A stretch of 64,000 nucleotides of DNA. Source: Paenibacillus sp. 1_12. GTDB lineage: Bacteria > Bacillota > Bacilli > Paenibacillales > NBRC-103111. The notes beneath the pieces are model-generated. The model had not been told where the DNA came from. It made no database searches and saw only the letters and a program-made list of their open reading frames with translations. Where the stretch lies: the NCBI RefSeq assembly GCF_900114475.1, contig NZ_FOTE01000001.1, forward strand, positions 499,306 to 563,305. Direction: 5' to 3'. Positions within the stretch are counted from its first letter, which is position 1. Every line of letters starts with the position of its first letter. The translations under genes were made by a program, and so were the position numbers. Below are positions 37,028 to 46,955 of the stretch, in pieces.

Positions 37028-37062
37028 AGACTCCTCATCACACGATACGTGATAAGGAGTCT
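37028..37062 (-). terminator. Terminator of the sdh operon
   Basis: A stem AGACTCCT/AGGAGTCT with an inner ATCAC/GTGAT pairing (one mismatch between) lies about 70 bases after sdhB. The T run on the minus strand is weak. Confidence 0.55.
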
Positions 37063-37130
37063 CTATGAATTGATCGCATTATTTGCAGACAGACTGCTCC
37101 GAATGGATCAACAGTCTATGTGTCATTCTT

Positions 37131-37895
37131 CTACAGTCCCAACCACTTGGCAAACAAATGTTTGGTTGTATCTTTGTTCATAGCGGCGATAGAAGTTGTA
37201 AGCGGGATTCCTTTTGGGCAAGAACGGACGCAGTTCTGCGAATTACCGCAGCCCTCGATACCGCCATCCTCCATTAAGGTTTCCAGACGCTCATCGGCAT
37301 TCATTTCACCTGTCGGATGCGCATTAAACAAGCGAACCTGTGAAATGGCAGCAGGTCCGATAAAGGACGTTTTGTCATTCACGTTCGGGCAAGATTCCAG
37401 ACATACCCCACAGGTCATGCATTTGGATAGCTCATAAGCCCATTGGCGTTTGGATTCGGCCATCCGTGGTCCCGGACCCAGATCATAGGTTCCGTCAATC
37501 GGAATCCATGCTTTTACTCTTTTGAGTGCATTGAACATCCGCTCGCGGTTAATGACCAAGTCACGAACAACAGGGAATGTATTCATCGGTGCGATGCGAA
37601 CCGGCTGCTCCAGCTTATCTACCAGCGCAGTACATGCTTGGCGAGGTTTACCGTTGATGACCATCGAACAAGCTCCGCATACTTCCTCCAAACAGTTCGA
37701 TTCCCAGCATACCGGTGTTGTTTTGTCACCCTTTGCATTCGTCGGGTTACGCTGCACTTCCATCAATGCACTGATTACGTTCATATTAGGACGATATGGA
37801 ATTTCGAACTCTTCGGTATAAGGGCTGCTTTCCGGAGAATCCTGACGGGTTACAATGAATTTCACCTTTTTGTTAGCTGTAGTCGTTTCAGCCAT
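37131..37895 (-). CDS. sdhB: Succinate dehydrogenase iron-sulfur subunit
   Basis: The product has 254 residues. Cysteines for the [2Fe-2S] centre lie in SNCLEEVCGACSMVING, and those for the [4Fe-4S] and [3Fe-4S] centres in CMTCGVCLESCPN and CGNSQNCVRSCPKG. It passes electrons from the flavin subunit to menaquinone at the membrane. It is the last gene of sdhCAB, two bases after sdhA. Length and motifs are those of the family. Confidence 0.95.
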   Translation of the reverse strand: MAETTTANKKVKFIVTRQDSPESSPYTEEFEIPYRPNMNVISALMEVQRNPTNAKGDKTTPVCWESNCLEEVCGACSMVINGKPRQACTALVDKLEQPVRIAPMNTFPVVRDLVINRERMFNALKRVKAWIPIDGTYDLGPGPRMAESKRQWAYELSKCMTCGVCLESCPNVNDKTSFIGPAAISQVRLFNAHPTGEMNADERLETLMEDGGIEGCGNSQNCVRSCPKGIPLTTSIAAMNKDTTKHLFAKWLGL

Positions 37896-37897
37896 GA

Positions 37898-39658
37898 TTA
37901 GTGTCCTCCCTTCTTCTTATCCGTCGAATAGTCACGTTTACGCGGCTCGATCAAGGATACGTCCACATCTTCATATTCTATGGTTGGGCCATTTGGAGTC
38001 CATTTGGCTTTCGTAGTTTTCAGGAAACGCTCGTCATCACGCTCGGTGAATTCCGGTTTATAATGGGCGCCGCGGCTCTCATCACGCATCAAAGCTCCCA
38101 ATGTCATCGCATGGGACAATTCCATCATGTTCCACAATTGACGGGTAAAAGCTACACCCTGATTGTTCCAACGTGCTGTATCGGTCATGCTGATATTCTT
38201 GTAGCGCGTCTTCAACTCATTGATTTTATCCAAGGTTTCCTGCAGCTTCTTGTTGTAGCGAACAACCGTCATATTGTTGGTCATCACTTCGCCCAGTTCC
38301 TTGTGAAGCACGTATGCATTTTCTTTTCCGTCCATTTTCAACAAGCCTTCATACTTGTCCTTTTGCTTAGCCAGATCCTGATCAAACAAGCTGGAAGATA
38401 CGTCTTCAGTATGCTTATCCAATCCTTTAATATATTCGATTGCCTTTGGACCTGTAATCATTCCGCCATAAATAGCAGACAACAGCGAGTTTGCACCAAG
38501 ACGATTCGCGCCATGGTACTGATACTCGCACTCGCCACAGGCGAATAAGCCCGGAACATTGGTCATTTGATTGAAATCGACCCACATGCCGCCCATGGAA
38601 TAATGCACAGCAGGGAATATTTTCATCGGGATTTTACGAGGATCATCGCCCATGAATTTTTCGTAAATTTCAATAATTCCGCCTAGCTTAACATCCAGTT
38701 CCTTCGGATCCTTATGGGAAAGATCCAGATAGACCATGTTCTCACCATTGATACCGAGCTTGTCATCGACGCATACTGCGAAGATTTCCCGAGTTGCAAT
38801 ATCACGAGGAACCAGGTTACCATAGGCTGGGTATTTTTCTTCCAGGAAGTACCAAGGTTTACCGTCTTTGTACGTCCAAATCCGACCGCCTTCACCACGT
38901 GCAGACTCCGACATCAAGCGCAGCTTGTCATCCCCTGGAATCGCCGTTGGGTGAATCTGAATAAACTCGCCGTTCGCGTAATAAACACCTTGCTGATACA
39001 CAGCACTAGCCGCTGTACCTGTATTAATAACCGAGTTGGTTGATTTACCGAAAATAATTCCAGGGCCGCCCGACGCCAGAATAACCGCATCCGCTGGGAA
39101 GGACAATACTTCCATACTGCGCAGATCCTGTGCAGTAATCCCGCGGCATACGCCATCGTCATCGATAATAGCTCCCAGAAACTCATAATGCTCATACTTG
39201 GTTACGAGACCCGCAGTTTCCCAGCGGCGTACTTGCTCATCCAACGCATACAGCAATTGTTGACCGGTAGTAGCTCCGGCAAATGCTGTACGGTGATATT
39301 GCGTTCCTCCGAAGCGGCGAAAGTCCAATAAGCCCTCTGGCGTACGGTTGAACATAACGCCCATCCGATCCATTAAGTGAATAATACCAGGTGCAGCATC
39401 ACACATCGCCTTAACAGGCGGCTGGTTCGCGAGGAAGTCTCCTCCGTATACGGTATCATCAAAATGCTCCCAGGTGGAATCGCCTTCGCCCTTTGTATTT
39501 ACAGCGCCATTAATACCACCTTGAGCACAGACGGAATGTGAACGTTTAACAGGAACCAGTGAGAACAGGCTCACGTGAACTCCCGCTTCAGCGGCTTTAA
39601 TGGTGGCCATTAAACCAGCCAAACCTCCGCCGACTACGATTACTTTAGAATTAGCCAT
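37898..39658 (-). CDS. sdhA: Succinate dehydrogenase flavoprotein subunit
   Basis: The product has 586 residues with an N-terminal FAD-binding loop (VIVVGGGLAGLMA), the flavin-linking histidine in RSHSVCAQGG near residue 41, and active-site blocks such as HPTAIPG and ARGEGGRIW. It oxidises succinate to fumarate as part of the citric acid cycle and respiratory chain. Size and motifs match the Bacillus type of enzyme. It is the middle gene of the operon, 17 bases after sdhC. Confidence 0.95.
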   Translation of the reverse strand: MANSKVIVVGGGLAGLMATIKAAEAGVHVSLFSLVPVKRSHSVCAQGGINGAVNTKGEGDSTWEHFDDTVYGGDFLANQPPVKAMCDAAPGIIHLMDRMGVMFNRTPEGLLDFRRFGGTQYHRTAFAGATTGQQLLYALDEQVRRWETAGLVTKYEHYEFLGAIIDDDGVCRGITAQDLRSMEVLSFPADAVILASGGPGIIFGKSTNSVINTGTAASAVYQQGVYYANGEFIQIHPTAIPGDDKLRLMSESARGEGGRIWTYKDGKPWYFLEEKYPAYGNLVPRDIATREIFAVCVDDKLGINGENMVYLDLSHKDPKELDVKLGGIIEIYEKFMGDDPRKIPMKIFPAVHYSMGGMWVDFNQMTNVPGLFACGECEYQYHGANRLGANSLLSAIYGGMITGPKAIEYIKGLDKHTEDVSSSLFDQDLAKQKDKYEGLLKMDGKENAYVLHKELGEVMTNNMTVVRYNKKLQETLDKINELKTRYKNISMTDTARWNNQGVAFTRQLWNMMELSHAMTLGALMRDESRGAHYKPEFTERDDERFLKTTKAKWTPNGPTIEYEDVDVSLIEPRKRDYSTDKKKGGH

Positions 39659-39675
39659 TGTTGTGTATTCCCTCC

Positions 39676-40329
39676 TTAACCTTTAACCGGCATCGGCAGA
39701 TTTTGGAACTCAGGACTTAAAAAAGCGGTCAAAGACATGATGAACATAATTGTCATCAATACAAATACGCCCATCCATACGAATGTTGAAATTTTTTGCG
39801 CCCGCGGACCGACAGTGACTCCCCAGCTAACCAGGAATGACCACATACCGTTGCTAAAATGGAACACCGCAGCCACAATGCCGATACAGTACAGAACAAA
39901 ATTGATCGGGTTCGTAGCAATATGGTGCATTTGCACGCCGATTTGCTCCTGTGGCAAGCCCAGTGTAATTTGAAAACGGGTTTGAAAGAAATGCCATGCC
40001 ACGAACAGGAACGTAATAACCCCTGTCACTCGCTGCATAAAAAACATTTGATTGCGGAAATATCCATAGTTAGATACGTTATTCCGTGCCGTATAAGCGA
40101 CATATAAGCCGTAAATGGCATGATACAGCAATGGAAGCCAGATCCCAACGATTTCCAGCGCTAATGTGAGAGGTAGATTGTGAAGAAAATCCACATGCTC
40201 CAGGAATGCCACATGTCCGCCTTTAGAAGCGGAGTAGTTGGTAATTAGGTGTTCGATCAGAAAGAATCCGACCGGAATAACACCAAGTAATGAATGCAAC
40301 TTACGATTTAAATACGAATTTCGAAACAT
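39676..40329 (-). CDS. sdhC: Succinate dehydrogenase cytochrome b558 subunit
   Basis: The product has 217 residues with five membrane segments and several histidines placed to bind two haems (HSLLG near the start, LLYHAIYGLY, VAWHFFQTRF, MHHIA, VFHFSNGMW). It anchors the dehydrogenase and passes electrons to menaquinone. The ATG at 40329 is preferred, with GGGGGG upstream. The longer frame to 40425 has no ribosome site. It is the first gene of the operon. Confidence 0.93.
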   Translation of the reverse strand: MFRNSYLNRKLHSLLGVIPVGFFLIEHLITNYSASKGGHVAFLEHVDFLHNLPLTLALEIVGIWLPLLYHAIYGLYVAYTARNNVSNYGYFRNQMFFMQRVTGVITFLFVAWHFFQTRFQITLGLPQEQIGVQMHHIATNPINFVLYCIGIVAAVFHFSNGMWSFLVSWGVTVGPRAQKISTFVWMGVFVLMTIMFIMSLTAFLSPEFQNLPMPVKG

Positions 40330-40593
40330 TAGAATGCGTTCCCCCCTTAAGTAGTAGATAGCCGTGTTCACACGATTGTCAAAACCATATTTCATTGTAC
40401 CCCCGCAAGAAACAAGCGTCAACAAGTTCGCTACGCCTATTTTCCATGAATCGACAACGTTTTATGCAGTTATAGACAAATTTTGTGAAGATTACGTGAC
40501 CTATACATCGTACTCCTTTAGTGCTTATAATGGAAGTGCCGATTTTTTATAATCACTTATGCGTTTTACACATAACAGAAAGCAGGTGTCCGA

Positions 40594-41493
40594 ATGTTTG
40601 AGAATATCGATATCTTCGCCATTGTGGTTGAAATGGAAAGCTTGAATAAAGCGTCCCAATCGTTAAATATTTCACAGCCGGCCCTATCGAGAAAAATTAT
40701 GCGGCTGGAGGAGGAGCTCGGAATCCAGCTGTTTCACCGCAAAGGCAAAAGACTGGAGATTACCCGCGCCGGTCAAATCTGCTATGAGTATGCGCTGGAG
40801 CAGCGCGCTATGGGGCGCAAGCTGCAGCGATCACTGGAGGCCTTCAAAACCACCGACAAACCATCCAGCATTATTATCGGGGCCAGTCTCACCACACTTC
40901 AGTCCACCTTGCCGGATCTGATTACGATTTACGCCAAGGATTACCCTCACACCGATATTAAAGCTATAACCGGTAAAACCCATGAGATCGTCCCGATGGT
41001 CAAGGAGCGTAAGGTGGACATAGGCCTCGTAGCTTCCAAGATCGAACACCCTGGGCTGCAGTGCATTCCGCTTTTCGACGACCGTCTATGTATTGTGCTG
41101 CCGGATAATCATCCTTTTGTGGATAAAGCAGTTATTCATATCGAAGACTTGCACGAGCTGCCGATGATCCTATTTTCACGTGGTACCTGGTACCGGATTT
41201 TGATGGATGAACTGTTTCAGCGTTATTCGTTGCATCCAGATGTTAAAATGGAAATTGATTCGTTCGAAGCGATCATCCGTCTGGTCTCCACCTGCAAAAC
41301 GGCCACACTGCTGCCCGAATCTTATCTTCGCCGTCATTTTCTGGAGGAGAACGAGCTGGTTGTCCGATTCATTCCCGCTCTGGATCAAACAACAAGAACA
41401 ACCTCCCTGCTCTTCACAGAGGAAGCTGTTCATCATCCATCCGCACAACGTTTTATTGAAAAAGCCAAAAGCCACTTTAACCGGACCGATTGA
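40594..41493 (+). CDS. LysR-family transcriptional regulator
   Basis: The product has 299 residues: an N-terminal winged helix-turn-helix (SLNKASQSLNISQPALSRKIMRLEEELGI gives helix positions about 15-45) and a substrate-binding domain. It is divergent from sdhC across 264 bases, the usual arrangement for a LysR regulator and its target. Control of sdhCAB is therefore a reasonable inference. Its 3' end overlaps the converging antiporter gene by 17 bases. Confidence 0.85.
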   Translation: MFENIDIFAIVVEMESLNKASQSLNISQPALSRKIMRLEEELGIQLFHRKGKRLEITRAGQICYEYALEQRAMGRKLQRSLEAFKTTDKPSSIIIGASLTTLQSTLPDLITIYAKDYPHTDIKAITGKTHEIVPMVKERKVDIGLVASKIEHPGLQCIPLFDDRLCIVLPDNHPFVDKAVIHIEDLHELPMILFSRGTWYRILMDELFQRYSLHPDVKMEIDSFEAIIRLVSTCKTATLLPESYLRRHFLEENELVVRFIPALDQTTRTTSLLFTEEAVHHPSAQRFIEKAKSHFNRTD

Positions 41494-42760
41494 GTTCTTC
41501 TGTATCTATTATCGTATCAGCGTCGGTATCAGCATCGGTCGCAGCGATACCCAGCTTTCGGGCTACATAGGCCGTAGTACTTGCCTGCAGCAGGATCGTG
41601 AACAATACCGCCAGAAAAGTTACCGAAGCCATCACATCTGCATACTTCACGCCAAGTCCAACCACCATACCGGATAAGGCCGCAGGAATGACTCCTGTTT
41701 CTCGGACCCAGAACATGAACACAAGCTCTTTCCAGGTCCAACGCGCTTTACGGTCCGGCAGTGCAGAAGCCAGCACCGTTAACGGACGGGCAATAAACAT
41801 AAAAACAGCGATGACTCCCAGGCTCGGCCACAGGTTAGCCCAGATCACACCAAAGTTCACCTGACTGCCAAGCATAATAAAAATCAGCATGCGCATGATC
41901 ACGGTTATATTTTCGCTAAAATGACCCATCTCCTGATGCTTGTCCTGTAAATCGAGCTTAAATATATGTACATTACCCCAAATGAGTCCTGCTGTAAAAG
42001 TGGCCATAAAACCGCTGACATGTATCGTTTCACCAAATAAATAAGCAGCAATAGCTGTGACCACCATCGCAATAGTCGCATAATCCCGCATCCAACCAAG
42101 CTTGATATGCGCTGTGATATAGACCAATATGAATCCTATCACTGCCCCGACAGCAATACCGCCAAGTGCGGTAACCAAAAACTGCATGACACTTGCGGAT
42201 ATGGAAATCGCTTGTCCTCCGGTAATCACAGCCAGTACGGAAAACGTTAGAATCGATCCGGTAGCATCATTAAATGCCGATTCACTTTCGACCGTTTCTC
42301 TCACCTTCGTACGAATTCTCACCTGCTTAAACACAGGAATCAGCGTTGCCGGGTCCGTGGAGGAAATAATCGCCCCCAGCAGCACGGCGTACAATAAAGG
42401 CATTCCGAGCAGCCAATGCGCAGCAGCAGCGACAACCCCGCAGGTGATCAGAACGCCAGGAACGCTAAGCAATGTCAGAGTCAGCCACACTTGTTTGAGC
42501 CCGGACAACCGAATATTGCGGCCGCCATCAAATAAAATCAAGACAGAACCTAAAGTTAAAATAAACTGATTCGTAAACGAACTGCTTGTCTCTGTTACCA
42601 AATGCAGACCCTGGCCTACGATCATCCCCGCAATTAAAAATAAAGCGACATCCGGAAGCTTCAACCAGGCAGCTAATTTTCCGGACAGCATCCCCATACC
42701 CAAAATAAATATCAATAAGAACAATACATGGTAAACCAGCTCACTGACCTCGTTATTCAA
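41477..42760 (-). CDS. Cation/proton antiporter (CPA family)
   Basis: The product has 427 residues with about 12 membrane segments. Characteristic blocks are TDPATLIPVFKQVRIRTKV near residues 135-155 and ESAFNDATGSI near residues 158-168, the acidic pair of CPA transporters. It exchanges Na+ or K+ for H+. It lies 54 bases after ktrA on the same strand, so cation uptake and export may be expressed together. There is no C-terminal TrkA-type domain. Confidence 0.8.
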   Translation of the reverse strand: MNNEVSELVYHVLFLLIFILGMGMLSGKLAAWLKLPDVALFLIAGMIVGQGLHLVTETSSSFTNQFILTLGSVLILFDGGRNIRLSGLKQVWLTLTLLSVPGVLITCGVVAAAAHWLLGMPLLYAVLLGAIISSTDPATLIPVFKQVRIRTKVRETVESESAFNDATGSILTFSVLAVITGGQAISISASVMQFLVTALGGIAVGAVIGFILVYITAHIKLGWMRDYATIAMVVTAIAAYLFGETIHVSGFMATFTAGLIWGNVHIFKLDLQDKHQEMGHFSENITVIMRMLIFIMLGSQVNFGVIWANLWPSLGVIAVFMFIARPLTVLASALPDRKARWTWKELVFMFWVRETGVIPAALSGMVVGLGVKYADVMASVTFLAVLFTILLQASTTAYVARKLGIAATDADTDADTIIDTEELNRSG

Positions 42761-42814
42761 CCCACCACACTCCGAATCCGATTAACAAGGTTATGTCCAT
42801 GTCCGCTAAAGCGG

Positions 42815-43477
42815 TCATTTTACGACTTCATTCTCAAACGACTCGATCTGCGAATTCGTGCCTATAATAACCATGATATCCCGTTCTTCCAATAAATCAT
42901 TTGCTGTAGGCGCTATAATAACGCCTTCCTTCTTATTAATAGCAACGATGCTGCAGCCATATTTGTCACGTAAATTCAAATCCTTAAGCGTCCGCCCCGA
43001 CATCCGCTTCGATACCGATAACTCAGCTATCGTATAATCCCTGGACAGCTCGATAAAATCCAGCAGATTCGGTGATACCAGCTGATGCGCTACACGGATT
43101 CCCATATCACGCTCCGGGAATATAACACGGTCAACGCCGATTTTATTCAGCACCTTGCCATGCAGTTCGGATAACGCCTTGGTAACAACCGTTGTCACCC
43201 CAATATCCTTAAGCAAAATTGCCGTTAATATACTTGACTGGATATCGCTTCCGATAGCTACGATCACACAGTCAAAGTTACGTATACCGAGTGAGCGCAG
43301 CACCTCCTCATCCGTAGAGTCCGCCACAACCACATGTGTTAATACCTCACTCATTTCATCAACTGCTTCTTCATCCTGATCGATGCCAAGAACCTCATGA
43401 CCTAACTTGATCAGCTCTCTGGCCAAACTCGAACCGAATCTCCCCAAACCGATTACTGCATACTGCGTGCGTTTCAT
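42815..43477 (-). CDS. ktrA: Ktr potassium uptake regulatory subunit
   Basis: The product has 220 residues: an RCK_N Rossmann domain with VIGLGRFGSSLAREL and the acidic end of strand 2 (GIDQDEEAV), then an RCK_C domain (about 135-220). It binds nucleotides and forms the gating ring of KtrB. Family knowledge: RCK_C domains of this family can also bind c-di-AMP. It begins 11 bases after ktrB. Confidence 0.92.
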   Translation of the reverse strand: MKRTQYAVIGLGRFGSSLARELIKLGHEVLGIDQDEEAVDEMSEVLTHVVVADSTDEEVLRSLGIRNFDCVIVAIGSDIQSSILTAILLKDIGVTTVVTKALSELHGKVLNKIGVDRVIFPERDMGIRVAHQLVSPNLLDFIELSRDYTIAELSVSKRMSGRTLKDLNLRDKYGCSIVAINKKEGVIIAPTANDLLEERDIMVIIGTNSQIESFENEVVK

Positions 43478-43488
43478 TGTGCTTTCCC

Positions 43489-44841
43489 CTATCCGATTGT
43501 AATTTTCCCCTCAGGGTATCTATATAATTCTTTTTCGGTTTTTGGTCCCAGCGCATACGCTAAGGTTATTGGCCCCAAACGGCCAGCGAACATCGTCAGA
43601 GAAATCAAAATTTTGCCGACCACCGTCAAATCGGTCGTTAATCCCATGGTCAGGCCTACGGTACCAAAGGCCGAGGTGACCTCAAATAATATCATCAAGA
43701 ACGGGTGGCTTTCTGTGGTGGACAATACCATGGCTACGAAGATCACGAGAAATAGCGCAATCATCGTTAAGGTAATCGCCTTCAGAATCCGATCCTTACC
43801 CAAGCGGTAATGAAACAGTACAATGTCCTCCTTGCCGCGAATCATCGCTACAATCGCACCGATCAGAGTCATAAAGGTCGTCGTCTTGATGCCCCCGCCT
43901 GTTGAGCCTGGAGAAGCCCCTATGAACATCAGGATAATCATAAAAAATTGTGAAGCTTGGCGCATAGCCCCGATATCCACCGTATTGGCCCCTGCTGTTC
44001 TCGGAGTTACCGATTGAAAGAACGAGGCCCATATTTTCCCCGACCAATCCAGCGATCCCAATGTTTTGGCATTGTTGAACTCAAAAACAAACATCACTAC
44101 AGTACCCGTGAGGATCAATACTCCTGTTGTACTTAGCACCACCTTGGAATGCAGCGACAATCGTTTTACTTTCCTGTATTCAAGAAGATCCGACATAACG
44201 ATAAAACCAATACCGCCCAGCACAATAAGCCCCATCGTAACCAGGTTGACAACGGGGTCCGAGGCATATGAAGTAAGGCTGCTGAAAGGACCGCTCACCG
44301 ATCCGAACAAATCGAAGCCTGCATTATTAAAAAACGAAACCGCATGCCAGATTCCAAAATAAATCCCTTTGGCAGGGCCGAGGTCCATAGACCATCGGAT
44401 CGAAAAAATAATCGCGGCAATTAACTCAATCGAAAGCGAATAACGAATTACTTTACGAATCAGGCGTACAATTCCCTCCATACTCCCTTGATTCATCGCT
44501 TCCTGAAGAATAAGGCGTTCCTTCAAAGAAATCCGTTTCTTCAAAGCAAAGGCGAATAAGGTTGCCATCGTCATAAAGCCGAGTCCGCCAATCTGGATCA
44601 GCGTGATAATGACGATTTGGCCAAACATGGAGAAGTACGTCCCCGTATCCACAACAACAAGTCCGGTCACACACGTCGCGGATGTTGCTGTAAATAAAGC
44701 ATTAATAAAAGATAATCGTTCTCCCGTCGCCGAAGCTATCGGAAGCGTGAGCAGCAGTGCGCCTATCAAAATGATCGCGGCAAAGCCCAACACCAAGATT
44801 TGCGGGGGCGTAAGTTGGAATTTTTTCCTTGGTAATTTCAT
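43489..44841 (-). CDS. ktrB: Ktr potassium channel-like membrane subunit
   Basis: The product has 450 residues and repeats the M1-P-M2 unit of TrkH/KtrB transporters four times. Pore loops with TSATCVTGL, NNAGFDLFGS, VTPRTAGANT and TSAFGTVGLTMG are visible. It imports K+ driven by the membrane potential. The first gene after a ydaO/yuaA-type riboswitch, it is expected to be switched off when c-di-AMP is high. Confidence 0.93.
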   Translation of the reverse strand: MKLPRKKFQLTPPQILVLGFAAIILIGALLLTLPIASATGERLSFINALFTATSATCVTGLVVVDTGTYFSMFGQIVIITLIQIGGLGFMTMATLFAFALKKRISLKERLILQEAMNQGSMEGIVRLIRKVIRYSLSIELIAAIIFSIRWSMDLGPAKGIYFGIWHAVSFFNNAGFDLFGSVSGPFSSLTSYASDPVVNLVTMGLIVLGGIGFIVMSDLLEYRKVKRLSLHSKVVLSTTGVLILTGTVVMFVFEFNNAKTLGSLDWSGKIWASFFQSVTPRTAGANTVDIGAMRQASQFFMIILMFIGASPGSTGGGIKTTTFMTLIGAIVAMIRGKEDIVLFHYRLGKDRILKAITLTMIALFLVIFVAMVLSTTESHPFLMILFEVTSAFGTVGLTMGLTTDLTVVGKILISLTMFAGRLGPITLAYALGPKTEKELYRYPEGKITIG

Positions 44842-44868
44842 TATTCACCTCACAAATGTTTGAAAAAA

Positions 44869-45055
44869 AGCAAAAAAAAGACACCGGAAACCCAATGCCA
44901 ATATAGAGGTTCCTGCCATAAAGCCTACGAGGTTAGCTGACGGATTCGGGTTTACAGGTACCCTATCAATTCCACTCACTATGAATGGAATCAAATTCAC
45001 CCCTTACTACTACAAATGGTTCCCCCGTTTTCGGAAAGAAATTCGGCTTCTGTAT
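44869..45055 (-). ncRNA. ydaO/yuaA-type c-di-AMP riboswitch with terminator
   Basis: Reading the minus strand, the leader of ktrB carries the conserved blocks of the ydaO motif in order: CGGGGGAACCA, GGGGTGAAT, AGGGTA, AACCCGAATCCGTCAGC and TAACCTCGTAGGC (about 45035 down to 44918). A possible stem with GGTTTCC and a run of eight T residues follows near 44870-44915. Family knowledge: this riboswitch binds c-di-AMP and stops transcription of potassium-uptake genes. Confidence 0.88.
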
Positions 45056-45293
45056 TCAATTGATATGAATTATAAGGCTAATCCTCCATAAGCACAAAGT
45101 CGTAATACCTCGAAAAGATGGGATATTCCGATTCCTATTAGAGCTGGCAGGCAGCAGACTATCGATTCGCTTTGGTTTTCAACGTTTATCCCCGTTATGC
45201 TTGGTAATGCATTGGATTTGATGAGACATGTATGCTAAGTTTATGGAATACAATAATCAAGCCTTCCCATTTCTTTATTCTAAGGAGACAAAC

Positions 45294-46955
45294 ATGATCA
45301 ATCGTTCATTGGATAAACCTCTGCAGCTGTTGGCAGTTATAGGTATTGTCCTTTATTTTACCGTTGTTCTCTTATCCTCGTACCTTTCAGGACCGCATTC
45401 AGCAAATGAAGAAACAGACGGGGTGCCCGCTATCACTGGGCAACAAGCTGCCGACACCGCAGTCCGATTTGTCAGGCAGCATTTCACGCTTGCAAACGAT
45501 TATAAGACCAGCACCTTATACCAGACTCATGCCGAACGAAGTGGATATTTGCAGAAGGAGCATTTGTCCAAAACCTATGCAGAGCGTTTTACGAAATTGC
45601 CACTCGACTACTATGAGGTTGAAATCAACGACTCTGCCACCTCGAAAACCTATTACATCGATATCAACTATTCGAATCAGCAGGTGATCGGCTGGAGAAC
45701 GTATATTTCACCTTCCACCAAGGCAGATACGGTAGCTGCACCCGTGGCAGACCCCCAGCTGCTTGCGGAACAGACGATTGCTGAACAGGGCTATTCGCTT
45801 GCCGATTTCACTAAACTAGACTCCGCTCCCGACCTGAACAATAAAAATGGAGCTGCTTCTTCACCCGGCCGTATGCTTGTTTACGAGAGTAAGACTGACC
45901 TAATCGGTCAGGCCAAACTGCAGCTATCTCTCCGTATTTCCAAGGGTCAGGTCATTTCCTTCCAGCCTGATTTCACAATCCCTGCTGCGTTCCAGTCATG
46001 GAAGAAGGTACAAAATAATAGTGCCTCTCTTATGACTAACATCAGTATGGGCGTATCATTGGTTATGGCGGCTACCGCATTGTTTATCATCATACGCTTT
46101 CGGCGTGCAATCACATTTCGCCGCGGCCTATGGCTGACATTTATTTTTCTGGCTATTTATATCGGAAACAATTTCAATATGCTGCCGGCGTTCCGAACCA
46201 ATCATACGGCAGGTCCATCCCAGTTTGAAGCACTCTTTTATCTATGGTTTCTTAATATTATTATTGCGATGATGGCAGTTAGCGTCTATCTCTCCGTACT
46301 TGCCGGCAGACAGATGTGGTCCCGCTACAGCTGGAATCCCCTGCCGGATTGGCAGGACGCAGCTTTTGGAAGCCTGGTATGGAAAGCTATGACGCGTGGC
46401 TATCTGCTTTGTTTTTTTATTCTCGGTGTCCAGCAGGTGCTGTTTTTTGTGGCGGAGCATGCTTTTGACGTATGGGCAGTTAATGATGCAGCCGATTCTG
46501 TGCTTAACATGACGATCCCTGGACTGTTCCCGCTCATGGCTTGGGCGGCTGCGATCTCCGAGGAAACCGTATATCGGCTGTTTGGGATAGCCTTCTTTCT
46601 CAAAATCGTCCGCATTCGTTTTCTGGCCGTACTGCTACCGAGCATCATCTGGGCGATGAGCCACACCCAATACCCCATTTATCCGGTATATACGAGACTT
46701 GTCGAGGTTACCATTATTGGTATTATATTTGGGTACGCATTTCTCAAATACGGCTTTATGACTGTGCTCTTTGCCCATGCCTCTATGGATAGTATTTTGA
46801 TGGGACTATCCTTGTACAGTCTGGGGGATTGGAATCATATCCTGATCGGCAGCTTTTATCTGATTTTCACTGGTCTTGTCGGCTGGGTGCTGTATAAGTT
46901 GCATGGCAACAAAAAAAGACGGGCATTATCTATGCCTCGTCTTGATCCTGATTAA
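45294..46955 (+). CDS. CPBP-family intramembrane metalloprotease
   Basis: The product has 553 residues. One N-terminal membrane segment is followed by a large extracytoplasmic domain (about 35-240) and a C-terminal multi-span region. The CPBP (Abi/CAAX-type) motifs are EETVYR, then SHTQYP and FAHASMD, which supply the catalytic Glu and His residues. Such proteins cleave membrane substrates or act in immunity to peptides. Substrate unknown. AAGGAG precedes the ATG at 45294. The 3' end overlaps uvrC by 26 bases. Confidence 0.75.
   Translation: MINRSLDKPLQLLAVIGIVLYFTVVLLSSYLSGPHSANEETDGVPAITGQQAADTAVRFVRQHFTLANDYKTSTLYQTHAERSGYLQKEHLSKTYAERFTKLPLDYYEVEINDSATSKTYYIDINYSNQQVIGWRTYISPSTKADTVAAPVADPQLLAEQTIAEQGYSLADFTKLDSAPDLNNKNGAASSPGRMLVYESKTDLIGQAKLQLSLRISKGQVISFQPDFTIPAAFQSWKKVQNNSASLMTNISMGVSLVMAATALFIIIRFRRAITFRRGLWLTFIFLAIYIGNNFNMLPAFRTNHTAGPSQFEALFYLWFLNIIIAMMAVSVYLSVLAGRQMWSRYSWNPLPDWQDAAFGSLVWKAMTRGYLLCFFILGVQQVLFFVAEHAFDVWAVNDAADSVLNMTIPGLFPLMAWAAAISEETVYRLFGIAFFLKIVRIRFLAVLLPSIIWAMSHTQYPIYPVYTRLVEVTIIGIIFGYAFLKYGFMTVLFAHASMDSILMGLSLYSLGDWNHILIGSFYLIFTGLVGWVLYKLHGNKKRRALSMPRLDPD

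Noticed and set aside
36880-37041. Longer LacI-family start at 37041
   Set aside because: It would run across the operator palindrome and add residues without family resemblance; TTG at 36879 has a strong ribosome site.
37443-37901. 152-residue frame opposite sdhB
   Set aside because: It is an antisense shadow of a well-conserved gene.
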